A stretch of 8,695 nt of DNA from an uncultured Bacilli bacterium (lineage in GTDB: Bacteria > Bacillota_I > Bacilli_A > RF39 > UBA660), in the NCBI GenBank assembly GCA_944359595.1, contig CALVSV010000085.1, forward strand, positions 1-8,695, given 5' to 3'. This document shows, one piece after another, positions 1 through 6,409 of the stretch. The notes beneath the pieces are model-generated. The model made no database searches. It worked only from the letters and a program-made list of their open reading frames with translations, and was not told the origin of the DNA. The position numbers were made by a program, and so were the translations under genes. Within the stretch, counting starts at the first letter, position 1. Each line of letters begins with the position of its first letter.

Positions 1-1
1 T

Positions 2-229
2 TTTGATAGAAATGAAATAGATTTTGTAATACAAAGAAATAATAAAATAATTCCTATAGAAGTAAAATCAGATAAAAGTACTAATCATAATAGTTTAACA
101 AAATATAATGCTAAAAATGATAATGAAATATCATTTAGATTCTCATTAAATAATTTAAGTAAATCTGGTAAAATAGTAAACATTCCGCTTTATTTTATAG
201 AGTATATTAATGAGTTGAATGTAGATTAA
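2..229 (+). CDS. DUF4143-type ATPase, C-terminal 75 residues (5' end outside window)
   Basis: The frame is open from the left edge to a TAA at 227-229. The visible protein holds the motif EIDFVIQRNNKIIPIEVKSD, followed by SL..Y.......FRFSLNN and a closing NIPLYFIEYI. This ExD...PIEVK pattern with a final niPLY is typical of the C-terminal DUF4143 domain, a restriction-endonuclease-like fold found on AAA+ ATPases. These proteins are widespread in bacteria and their function is poorly known. The ATPase part would lie upstream and cannot be seen. The next gene starts 19 bases downstream on the same strand, so the two may be co-transcribed. The family call rests on motif recognition from a fragment, so the full architecture is inferred. 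Confidence 0.75.
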   Translation, partial: FDRNEIDFVIQRNNKIIPIEVKSDKSTNHNSLTKYNAKNDNEISFRFSLNNLSKSGKIVNIPLYFIEYINELNVD

Positions 230-248
230 AAGAAAGTAGGAGAAGTAT

Positions 249-1124
249 ATGGATAATAAACTTAATAATATGTTACAAGAATTTTTAAAAAATAATAACG
301 TTGAAAATATTGATGAAGCAAACGAAAAATTGCAAGAATTTATAAAATTGTACAATAATGGAGAAATAGAGTATAAAAATACCCCATTAGATGATGCTTA
401 TGAATTATTAGAAGAAGCACAACATGCTGCAAGTGAAAAAGAAGCAATAAATTTAGCTAAAAAAGCATATAAAATTAGTCCAGAATGTTTTGATGCAATT
501 ATATTTCAGTGTGACTTAGAAGAAAATGGAATAAAAAGAATGAAACTATTAGAAGCTGGTTTAGAAACTGAAAAAAATAGGTTAACAAAAGAAAAATATT
601 TTGATAAAGAAAATATCGGACATTTTTATGGTATATTTGAAACAAGACCGTATATCAGAGGTTTAGTTATTAAAGCTGAATACCTTTTAGAAGAAGGAAA
701 AATTAGTCAAGCAAAAAATGTATGTAAAGAAGTTTTACGATTAAATGAAAATGATAATATGGGTGCTAGATATTTACTTATGGCTATATATGCAACATTA
801 GAAGAAGAAAATGATATGTTAAAATTGTATAAAAAATATCCAGAAGAAGATATGGAAATGTTATTCCCTTTATTTGCGTTATATTATAAGTTAGGCAATG
901 ATAAAAAAGCAAAGGAATACTTAAAGAGAGTAGATAAATGCAATTCAAATTTAATTAAATTCTTTAAAGGAACTTTAAAACGTAGTGAAAAGGTATCACC
1001 TGGATATTACAGTAGGGGAGATTCTTCAGAAATATTTATGTATTTAGAAAGATATGATTATTTGCTAATTACAATGCCTAGACTTCATGAATATATAATA
1101 GAAAATTTAATGAAAAACAAATAA
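249..1124 (+). CDS. TPR protein, ST7-like
   Basis: A soluble 291-residue, all-helical protein with no signal peptide or membrane segment. TPR-like helical pairs are visible at about residues 49-80, 138-170, 171-200 and 203-232, for example GKISQAKNVCKEVLRLNENDNMGARYLLM. The segment FYGIFETRPYIRG (126-138) just before the TPRs matches a block (ETRPYMRA-like) that I know from bacterial TPR proteins related to the ST7 family. The C-terminal PGYYSRGDSSEIFMYL (251-266) also resembles those proteins. TPRs usually mediate protein-protein contacts; no catalytic motif is apparent and the partner is unknown. The start is supported by AGGAGA at 238-243, five bases before the ATG. It sits between the DUF4143 gene and a UPF0158 gene with small gaps on both sides. 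Confidence 0.8.
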   Translation: MDNKLNNMLQEFLKNNNVENIDEANEKLQEFIKLYNNGEIEYKNTPLDDAYELLEEAQHAASEKEAINLAKKAYKISPECFDAIIFQCDLEENGIKRMKLLEAGLETEKNRLTKEKYFDKENIGHFYGIFETRPYIRGLVIKAEYLLEEGKISQAKNVCKEVLRLNENDNMGARYLLMAIYATLEEENDMLKLYKKYPEEDMEMLFPLFALYYKLGNDKKAKEYLKRVDKCNSNLIKFFKGTLKRSEKVSPGYYSRGDSSEIFMYLERYDYLLITMPRLHEYIIENLMKNK

Positions 1125-1142
1125 TTTATAGGTGATATTTTA

Positions 1143-1571
1143 ATGAGTAATAATGAATATACAATAGCAGATGTTTTAATGAATATCCATGATAATGAAT
1201 GTGTATTTTTGAAAACTGATACAATGGAAATAGTAAACCCTTTAGATTATTTAAAGAAATACTTACCAGATAATCCAACAGACAAAGATTATGAAAAACT
1301 TCCATCTAAGGCTTCACTTAACATATATGCATTGCCTAATTATGAGTTTATAAATCATAAAGAAATTATGTCAGAGTTTGTTAAAAATATTTGGGATGAT
1401 AAACAAATAAGACAGGAATTATTTTATATATTAAGAAATCATAATTATATGGATAAATTTTATGAATCTTTAAAAAGACATAATTTATATGAAGAATATA
1501 GGGATTATTCATCAGATTACTATCATTATGTATTTAATGAATGGTGTAAAGAAAAAAATATAAAATTTTAA
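1143..1571 (+). CDS. UPF0158 family protein
   Basis: A 142-residue soluble protein of unknown function. The sequence fits the UPF0158 pattern: a variable N-terminal part, a central IYALPNYEFINHKEIMSEFV (61-80), then IRQELFYILRNH (89-100), and a closing FNEWCKEKNI (131-140). The ending corresponds to the eWC.en.I signature, and W134 and C135 are present. The family has no established biochemical role. The start is supported by AGGTGAT at 1130-1136, six bases before the ATG. It follows the TPR gene by 18 bases on the same strand, so the two are probably one transcript. It is immediately followed by the truncated amidase remnant, so the sequence just after its stop may be a deletion junction. 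The protein itself looks complete. Confidence 0.7.
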   Translation: MSNNEYTIADVLMNIHDNECVFLKTDTMEIVNPLDYLKKYLPDNPTDKDYEKLPSKASLNIYALPNYEFINHKEIMSEFVKNIWDDKQIRQELFYILRNHNYMDKFYESLKRHNLYEEYRDYSSDYYHYVFNEWCKEKNIKF

Positions 1572-1593
1572 AAGAAATATAACTACACAATGA

Positions 1594-2676
1594 CCATCGC
1601 GAGGTGGGGAAGGTGCAGAAATAATTTATGCTTTAAGAAATAATGAGACTTTATCTAAATCAATTTTAGAAGAAATAGAAAAAGAAGGACAAAAGGTAAG
1701 GAGATATTATCAGAAAACATTACCAAATAATCAAAATAAAGATTATTATTATATAATTAGAGAAACCGAACCTGCTGAATCTATTTTAATTGAATATGGT
1801 TTTATAGATAATGTAAATGATGCCAATAGATTAAAAGAAAACTATGAAAGATATGCTGAAGCAGTTGTTCGTGCTATCGCAAATTATATTGGTGTACAAT
1901 ATGAAGCACCCGAATTACAAGATGAATATATTGTAAAAAAAGGGGATACACTATATTCAATCGCTAATAGATTTGGTATATCTGTAGATGAATTAAAACG
2001 TATTAATAATTTAACAAGTAATACGTTAAGTGTAGGTCAAATATTAAAATTGAAAGATGATATGAATAATATAGAAATATATACTGTAAAAAAAGGAGAT
2101 ACTTTATATTCAATAGCCCAAAAATATAATGTATCAGTTGATGAAATTAAAAATTTAAATAATTTAACAAGTAATCAATTAAATATAGGTCAACAATTAA
2201 AAATACCGAATAATAGCAATATATATGTAGTTAAAAAGGGAGATACACTATATTCAATAGCTAATAAATTTGATATGTCAGTAGATGAATTAAAACGTAT
2301 TAACAATTTAACGAGTAATACGTTAAGTGTAGGTCAAATATTAAAATTAACTTATGATGATGTTAACCCAGATCAATTTTTTGAATATACTATAAAAAGT
2401 GGTGATACACTATATTCAATCGCTAATAAAAATGGAATTTCTGTAGATGAATTAAAACAGATTAATGATTTAAATTCTAATATGTTGTCTGTTGGTCAAG
2501 TAATATTAATACCTATTAAAAATATAAATAATATAGAATATGTTGTAAAAAGTGGGGATAGCTTATACTCTATAGCTAAAAAATATAATACATCAGTAAA
2601 TAATATAAAAGAGTTAAATGGGTTAAATTCTAATTTGCTTGTTATAGGTCAAAAATTATTGATACCATCAAATTAA
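1594..2676 (+). pseudogene. 5'-truncated N-acetylmuramoyl-L-alanine amidase with five LysM repeats
   Basis: From 1594 one frame is open to the TAA at 2674-2676. It begins [17 protein letters not shown] and continues to [12 protein letters not shown] and [14 protein letters not shown], which is the C-terminal half of an Amidase_3 peptidoglycan amidase domain, including the Glu before YGF that is catalytic in the family. Five LysM repeats (peptidoglycan binding) follow. The N-terminal half of Amidase_3, with the DxGHGG histidine, the second zinc Glu and the SxHxNA histidine, is missing. An in-frame TGA lies at 1591-1593 and the UPF0158 gene ends at 1571, so there is no room for it. No ATG, GTG or TTG occurs in frame before a TTG at 2050, which is inside the LysM region. 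CACAATG at 1586-1592 may be a remnant of the lost H-N-A codons in another frame. I read this as a gene that lost its 5' part by deletion or rearrangement. An assembly join is an alternative. Confidence 0.8.
1924..2667 (+). repeat. Array of five LysM repeats
   Basis: Five LysM units of 43-44 codons lie at 1924-2052, 2077-2208, 2221-2349, 2383-2514 and 2536-2667. Each shows VKxGDxLYSIAxK....SV..IK.LN.L.SN.L..GQ.L.I. Short Asn/Asp-rich linkers separate them. Units 1 and 3 are much more alike in DNA than the others: they share the identical 20 bases GTAGATGAATTAAAACGTAT, and both end with the same ACGTTAAGTGTAGGTCAAAT run. That points to a recent internal duplication or gene conversion. LysM modules bind GlcNAc-containing glycans in peptidoglycan. 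Confidence 0.9.
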
Positions 2677-2691
2677 TATTGAATAAATTAT

Positions 2692-2714
2692 AATTATATT
2701 TTCATAATATAATT
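2692..2714. repeat. Perfect 9-bp all-A/T inverted repeat upstream of the DUF421 gene
   Basis: AATTATATT (2692-2700), loop TTCAT, AATATAATT (2706-2714). It ends directly before the GGGTGA ribosome binding site of the DUF421 gene. There is no T-run after it, so it is not a standard terminator. A/T inverted repeats can arise by chance in DNA this AT-rich. It also contains -10-like TATAAT strings (2689-2694 overlapping its left edge, and 2708-2713), but no well-spaced -35 box goes with them. Confidence 0.5.
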
Positions 2715-2720
2715 GGGTGA
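2715..2720 (+). promoter_or_regulatory. Ribosome binding site deciding the DUF421 start
   Basis: GGGTGA, continuing into TGA, matches the GGTGAT part of the Shine-Dalgarno sequence and lies five bases before the ATG at 2726. A longer reading frame could begin with GTG at 2717 or ATG at 2720, but those codons lie inside this site, so 2726 is the better start. Confidence 0.65.
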
Positions 2721-2725
2721 TGACA

Positions 2726-3445
2726 ATGAATACAAATTGGGGAGAAGTTTTAGATGTAATGTTAAGAAGTATAATATCATTAGTATCTTTGTTTTTAGTT
2801 ACTAAGGCATTAGGAAAAAAACAAGTATCACAATTAAGTTTATTTGATTATGTTATAGGTATATCTATTGGTAATTTTGCAGCAGAAGCAACAATAAACA
2901 CTGAATCTCAATATATGAATGGTATTACAGCTGTTATCGTATTTGGATTAGTTGCATATATAATAGATTATATAACGGTTAAAAGTATAAGAATGAGGCG
3001 ATTTTTTATGGGAGTGCCTACAATTCTTATACAAGATGGAAAATTAATAAAAAAGAATTTAAAAAAGCTTAAATTTGACTTAAATGATTTATTAGAAGAG
3101 TGTAGATGTAATAATTACTATGATATATCACAAATAAAATATGCTGTAATGGAAGCAAGTGGTAAAATTAGTATTTTACCAAAAGAAGAATATAAGACAG
3201 TTACATTAAAAGATATGAATTTAAAACCTAGTAAGGAAGGATTATGCGCAAATGTTATTATAGATGGTAAAATAATGTATAATAATTTAAAGAAAATACA
3301 TAAAACAAAAGATTGGCTAATTAAAGAATTAAAGATTAGAGGAAAAAATATAGAAGATGTCTTTCTTGCAACAATCGATATAAACGAAAAATTACATATT
3401 TATGATGAAAATAAAAATATTGACGATTTAAATGTATTAGAATAA
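2726..3445 (+). CDS. YetF-like DUF421 membrane protein
   Basis: 239 residues. Two clear hydrophobic segments lie at about 11-28 and 65-82, and a third, shorter one at about 40-57. The stretch LGKKQVSQLSLFDYVIGISI (29-48), followed by GNFAAEA, is the conserved N-terminal signature of the DUF421/YetF family. The C-terminal half is a soluble domain, with GVPTILIQDGKL (96-107), the block LKFDLNDLLEECR (115-127) and GKISILPK (146-153), as expected for these proteins. Family members are inner-membrane proteins with a soluble domain; in spore formers some relatives affect spore germination or stability, but a general function is not established. The gene is convergent with the ferritin-like gene, with stop codons directly adjacent. 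It has its own ribosome binding site and a 49-base spacer from the amidase remnant. Confidence 0.87.
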   Translation: MNTNWGEVLDVMLRSIISLVSLFLVTKALGKKQVSQLSLFDYVIGISIGNFAAEATINTESQYMNGITAVIVFGLVAYIIDYITVKSIRMRRFFMGVPTILIQDGKLIKKNLKKLKFDLNDLLEECRCNNYYDISQIKYAVMEASGKISILPKEEYKTVTLKDMNLKPSKEGLCANVIIDGKIMYNNLKKIHKTKDWLIKELKIRGKNIEDVFLATIDINEKLHIYDENKNIDDLNVLE

Positions 3446-3958
3446 TTATATATCTTCATCATATTGTTTTAACAATTTATTAAATATCTCAATATGTTTT
3501 TCTTCATCTTTAATAATTCTTTGTATTATATTTATAATATATGTATCATCTGTATCTTTAATTATTTCATTATATAATTTTATTGCTTCAACTTCAGAAT
3601 TTATATTATTAATTAGCATACTTCTATAGTCTGTAGTAAAATTTACATAATCACTATTCCAAGGAATCGCACAGTTATCTTTATATGTAACAAAATATGG
3701 TATTAAACCTAATTTTGATATTAATATTCCCAATATTTTTAAGTGTTTCATTTCTATTTTAGAAATAGAATTTAATATGTTACTTAAATCAGTATATTTA
3801 TTTAAATATATGCTTTGATATGAATACATTTGTATTTGTGTTAATTCACTTATATTACCAGAATATATATCTAGTAGTTTATATGCAAGTTTAATATCTT
3901 TTTTTGAAATCATAATTTTAGGATATTCTATATTTAAATTTGGATCAAAATCATTCAT
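3446..3958 (-). CDS. Ferritin-like (rubrerythrin/CotJC-like) protein
   Basis: 170 residues, mostly helical, no signal peptide. The pattern of a four-helix di-metal protein can be read: E38 in SELTQIQMYSYQ (helix A), E69xxH72 in IEMKHL (helix B), E122 in SEVEAIKLY (helix C) and E152xxH155 in DEEKHIEIF (helix D). These are the expected metal ligands of the ferritin-like superfamily. The loop CAIPWNSDYVNF between helices B and C resembles small ferritin-like proteins of Bacillota annotated near manganese catalase and CotJC. A role in oxidative stress or metal handling is inferred only. The start has GGTGAT at 3962-3967 (reverse strand), three bases before the ATG. It is divergent from the gene at 4062 and convergent with DUF421, so it is probably a single-gene transcript. 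Confidence 0.75.
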   Translation of the reverse strand: MNDFDPNLNIEYPKIMISKKDIKLAYKLLDIYSGNISELTQIQMYSYQSIYLNKYTDLSNILNSISKIEMKHLKILGILISKLGLIPYFVTYKDNCAIPWNSDYVNFTTDYRSMLINNINSEVEAIKLYNEIIKDTDDTYIINIIQRIIKDEEKHIEIFNKLLKQYDEDI

Positions 3959-4008
3959 ATAATCACCAATATAAATATATTAAAGATAAATAAATTTATT
4001 CTATATGG

Positions 4009-4037
4009 TTGAATAATTTTTAAATTTATGATTTAAT
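4009..4037 (+). promoter_or_regulatory. Candidate promoter for the gene at 4062
   Basis: TTGAAT (4009-4014), a 17-base spacer, then TTTAAT (4032-4037) preceded by TG at 4029-4030, an extended -10. It would start transcription around 4044, about 18 bases before the ATG and just upstream of the AGGTGAG ribosome binding site at 4049-4055. Confidence 0.55.
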
Positions 4038-4061
4038 TTATTTAGGGTAGGTGAGTGTGTT

Positions 4062-4511
4062 ATGAATAAGCACATTAAACAATTATTAATACACGTTGTA
4101 TTTTATTTAATATTATTTTATTTAATACCGTTTATAAACATTAGTTTTTTACCTAATGGCGCTGAAAATATAATTTCAATATTATTTTTAGTTGTAATTA
4201 ATATAATATTAATTATGGGACTTAGTACTATTGATACATATAAAAATGGATTAAATTTTTATATGTGGTTATTAGTGCCTATTATGTTTACACCATCAAT
4301 AATGTTGTTTTATGGTGCAAGATGGTATGTATATATATTAATAAATACAGTAAGTTATTTTTTAGGTATGTTACTTGGTTGGTCATATAAAACTTATGGT
4401 CATCAATTAGAACCAGGATATAAAAAAATATTTATAGAAGAAAAGAAAAAAGAAGATGAAAAAAGAGAACTTGAAAAAGCGAAAAAGAAAAGTACTAAAA
4501 AGAAAAAATAA
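4062..4511 (+). CDS. Four-helix membrane protein with Lys-rich tail, unknown function
   Basis: 149 residues. Four hydrophobic segments can be seen at about 8-27, 35-55, 66-84 and 86-108, and together they make up most of the protein. Between the third and fourth is FYGARWYV. After the last helix comes GWSYKTYGHQLEPGYKK and then a highly charged tail, about residues 121-149, rich in Lys and Glu and ending STKKKK. By the positive-inside rule this tail is probably cytoplasmic. I do not recognise the family. The charged tail could contact nucleic acid or acidic membrane lipid, but this is speculation. AGGTGAG lies six bases before the ATG and a promoter fits upstream. It is convergent with the next gene, with stop codons adjacent. 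Confidence 0.75.
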   Translation: MNKHIKQLLIHVVFYLILFYLIPFINISFLPNGAENIISILFLVVINIILIMGLSTIDTYKNGLNFYMWLLVPIMFTPSIMLFYGARWYVYILINTVSYFLGMLLGWSYKTYGHQLEPGYKKIFIEEKKKEDEKRELEKAKKKSTKKKK

Positions 4512-4871
4512 TTATAGTGTATTATAATCATTTAAACTTAATAAAACATCTAATAATAAAGATATAAAAGCAAAGGATACTACAGCTATTCTTGCTTTTT
4601 GTTTTATGATATCGTTACAACTATATAATTTATTAATTTCTATTATTAAAAACATAAATGTTACTATTAAAACTATAAATCTATTTATTATTTTTTGTTT
4701 AGTTGCTTCTTTTAAAGAAATAGTTTTAATATTATTTATTCTTTTTTCTTGTGTATTTATTAAATATAAGCTATGAAATAGTGCGAAAATAATTATAGTC
4801 AATAATAATTTTGTTATATTTAATTCATAAATTTCATTATTATTTTTATATATAAAATCTTTCATATTCAT
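4512..4871 (-). CDS. Three-helix membrane protein, unknown function
   Basis: 119 residues. Hydrophobic segments lie at about 20-38, 64-80 and 93-112, joined by basic loops (QEKRINNIK; EATKQK; IIKQKAR). The N-terminal MNMKDFIYKNNNEIYELN has no cleavable signal. I do not recognise the family. No good ribosome binding site precedes either the ATG at 4869-4871 or the in-frame ATG at 4863-4865; the leader is plain A/T sequence. It is divergent from the tsaE operon and convergent with the Lys-tailed membrane protein. A balanced membrane-protein pattern kept over the whole length argues that it is real, but a short AT-rich hydrophobic frame is weaker evidence than a recognised family. Confidence 0.6.
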   Translation of the reverse strand: MNMKDFIYKNNNEIYELNITKLLLTIIIFALFHSLYLINTQEKRINNIKTISLKEATKQKIINRFIVLIVTFMFLIIEINKLYSCNDIIKQKARIAVVSFAFISLLLDVLLSLNDYNTL

Positions 4872-4922
4872 AATAATTTTATGAGTAAAATATAAAAAAA
4901 TAAATAAAAAATTATAAATGTA

Positions 4923-4952
4923 TTGTATAACAACAAATATATTTGCTATAAT
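4923..4952 (+). promoter_or_regulatory. Promoter of the tsaE operon
   Basis: TTGTAT (4923-4928), an 18-base spacer, then TATAAT (4947-4952) preceded by TG at 4944-4945 (TGCTATAAT, an extended -10). This is the best promoter in the window. It predicts a transcription start near 4959, about 31 bases before the chosen tsaE start at 4990. Confidence 0.75.
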
Positions 4953-4974
4953 ATAGGTGTTTAAAGATATTATG

Positions 4975-4980
4975 AAAGGA
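4975..4980 (+). promoter_or_regulatory. Ribosome binding site deciding the tsaE start
   Basis: AAAGGA, nine bases before the ATG at 4990. The alternative in-frame starts at 4957 (GTG) and 4972 (ATG) have no such site, and 4957 lies at or before the predicted transcription start. Confidence 0.6.
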
Positions 4981-4989
4981 ACACGAGTT

Positions 4990-5439
4990 ATGGAATTTAA
5001 ATTTACATCAAAATCAGAAGACGATACAATTGAATTAGCTCAAAATATGGAATCAGAAAAATTTGCTAATATGGTTATATGTTTAAGCGGGGATTTAGGA
5101 AGTGGTAAAACTGTATTTACAAAAGGTTTTGCGCAAGCCTTAGGAATAGATGAAGTTATTACATCTCCAACGTTTAACATAATTAAGGAATATAATGGAG
5201 AGTTACCTTTATACCATATGGATGTATATAGATTAGATGGTAAAGTAGATAATTTAGGTATAGAAGAATATTATCATAAAGGTGGAGTTGTTATAATCGA
5301 ATGGGCTGACACTATTGAAGATTATCTACCTGAAGAAAGAATAGACATTAAGTTTAAAGTTGTAGATGATGATAGAAGAATACTTTTGATACGACCTCGT
5401 GGCAAAAAATATGAAGAAATTTGTGAGGCAATTTTATGA
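4990..5439 (+). CDS. tsaE: tRNA t6A37 synthesis ATPase TsaE
   Basis: TsaE is the small P-loop ATPase that works with TsaB and TsaD to transfer threonylcarbamoyl to A37 of ANN-decoding tRNAs, in the cytoplasm. At 149 residues the protein has the usual family length. Visible motifs are T13 in EDDTIELA, the Walker A GDLGSGKT (34-41), TSPTFNIIKEY (58-68), the LYHMDVYRL block (74-82) with H76 and D78, and the Walker B-like VIIEWAD (101-107) near the C-terminal LPEERIDI. I chose 4990 rather than the longer GTG at 4957 because of the ribosome binding site, the promoter position and family length. It is the first gene of the operon; its stop overlaps the tsaB start (ATGA, 5436-5439), so translation is probably coupled. 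Nothing needed for function appears to be missing. Confidence 0.95.
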   Translation: MEFKFTSKSEDDTIELAQNMESEKFANMVICLSGDLGSGKTVFTKGFAQALGIDEVITSPTFNIIKEYNGELPLYHMDVYRLDGKVDNLGIEEYYHKGGVVIIEWADTIEDYLPEERIDIKFKVVDDDRRILLIRPRGKKYEEICEAIL

Positions 5440-6005
5440 AAATTTTATATATAGATACTTCTAGTGAAACATTATTAATTTCTCTTGATACTGAAAAAAC
5501 ATTTGATTGTATAAAATTAGAGAACATAAAAGAACATTCTATATATGCAGTTGAAAAAGTTAGAGAAATATTGGATAAAAACAATATAGAAGCTAAAGAT
5601 TTAGATAAAATTGTTGTAGTAAATGGACCTGGCTCATTCACAGGTTTAAGAATAGGTGTTACTATAGCTAAAACTATGGCATTCGTATTAAATAAAAATA
5701 TTAGTGTAGCTTCATCACTAAAGAATAAAGTTATAGGATATACTGGATATGATTATTATGTTTCAATGATAAAAGATAAAAAAAATAAAAATTATTATGG
5801 AATATATAATAAAAATTATGATACGATATATGAAGGATTAACTACAGAAGAAGAAATTAAAAATAAATTAAACGAATTAAATGGTAATTATTTATTTATA
5901 GATAATGATTATTATAATGTTGAAGCAGTTATAAAATATTCTAAAGATCAACCTAATATTAATCCACATACTGTAAATCCTAGATATTTAAAAGAAGTAA
6001 TATGA
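5436..6005 (+). CDS. tsaB: tRNA t6A37 synthesis protein TsaB
   Basis: TsaB is the inactive paralogue of TsaD that forms the TsaB-TsaD dimer needed for threonylcarbamoyl transfer to tRNA A37. The N-terminal ASKHA fold starts ILYIDTSS (3-10), KEHS (32-35) follows, and the hallmark NGPGSFTGLRIG occupies 63-74. The protein ends NPRYLKEVI, matching the C-terminal PxYlR-like element. At 189 residues it is clearly shorter than the roughly 230 of the Bacillus and E. coli proteins; the missing length seems to come from the second half (after about residue 95), which is also low in recognisable motifs and rich in Asn, Lys and Tyr. The start overlaps the tsaE stop and its TGA stop overlaps the next start (ATGA, 6002-6005). 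The partner gene tsaD is not in the window. Confidence 0.93.
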   Translation: MKILYIDTSSETLLISLDTEKTFDCIKLENIKEHSIYAVEKVREILDKNNIEAKDLDKIVVVNGPGSFTGLRIGVTIAKTMAFVLNKNISVASSLKNKVIGYTGYDYYVSMIKDKKNKNYYGIYNKNYDTIYEGLTTEEEIKNKLNELNGNYLFIDNDYYNVEAVIKYSKDQPNINPHTVNPRYLKEVI

Positions 6006-6409
6006 TAAGCTGTGATAATAAATATTTAAAATATATTGTTGATATAAGTGATAAAAAAGATATTATAGATAATAGTCCATTTAAAAAATTTTATGTGTAT
6101 TTGTTGGATGAAGAAATAGTATCTTTTTTAATATATGATGATATATATGATAGGATAGAAATAACATATATTTATACAGTTGATAAATATAGAGGTAAGG
6201 GTTATGCATATAAATTAATTGAATATTTAATAAATAATTATAAGACTTATTCTAATATTACATTAGAAGTGAATGAAAAAAATATAAAAGCAATTAATTT
6301 ATATAAAAAAATAGGATTTAAATGTATTAGTATAAGAAAAAATTATTATAATGGTGATGATGGAATATTAATGTACTTAAATATAGGAGGAAATAATGGT
6401 AGAAGATAA
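6002..6409 (+). CDS. rimI: RimI-like GNAT N-acetyltransferase
   Basis: A 135-residue GNAT-fold acetyltransferase that would use acetyl-CoA. Motif A is visible as IYTVDKYRGKGYAYKLIEYL (57-76), with the pyrophosphate-binding RGKGYA at 64-69. Motif B is EVNEKNIKAINLYKKIGF (89-106), then RKNYY (112-116) and GILMYL (121-126). The NxxN.KAI.LY..iGF and RKNYY...DG..M pattern is that of RimI, which acetylates the N-terminus of ribosomal protein S18 in E. coli; in Bacillota it is commonly next to tsaB and its true substrate is often unproven. The ATG overlaps the tsaB stop. The last residues IGGNNGRR are encoded by the AGGAGG ribosome binding site and first codons of the next gene, so the tail is shaped by that overlap. 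Confidence 0.85.
   Translation: MISCDNKYLKYIVDISDKKDIIDNSPFKKFYVYLLDEEIVSFLIYDDIYDRIEITYIYTVDKYRGKGYAYKLIEYLINNYKTYSNITLEVNEKNIKAINLYKKIGFKCISIRKNYYNGDDGILMYLNIGGNNGRR

Noticed and set aside
155..355. Reverse-strand hydrophobic frame, 66 codons
   Set aside because: Shadow of the DUF4143 end and the TPR gene; AT-rich antisense gives Phe/Ile/Leu/Ser-rich text.
1591..1617. GC-rich patch as a possible structured RNA or recombination site
   Set aside because: The G-rich run is explained by conserved Arg/Gly/Ala codons (SRGGEGA) of the amidase, and I found no inverted copy elsewhere in the window.
1590..1643. Short frame starting with ATG at 1590 (MTIARWGRC...)
   Set aside because: It is 17 codons long, has no ribosome binding site and overlaps the amidase codons in another frame.
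2050..2676. A separate LysM-only gene starting with TTG at 2050
   Set aside because: The same frame is open upstream to 1594 and encodes another LysM unit and half an amidase domain. The TTG lies at the end of LysM unit 1 and has no ribosome binding site.
4957..4989. Longer tsaE start at GTG 4957
   Set aside because: It coincides with the predicted transcription start and has no ribosome binding site; the ATG at 4990 fits family length.
5354..5641. Reverse-strand frame of 95 codons
   Set aside because: Antisense to the tsaE/tsaB junction, both of which are firmly identified.
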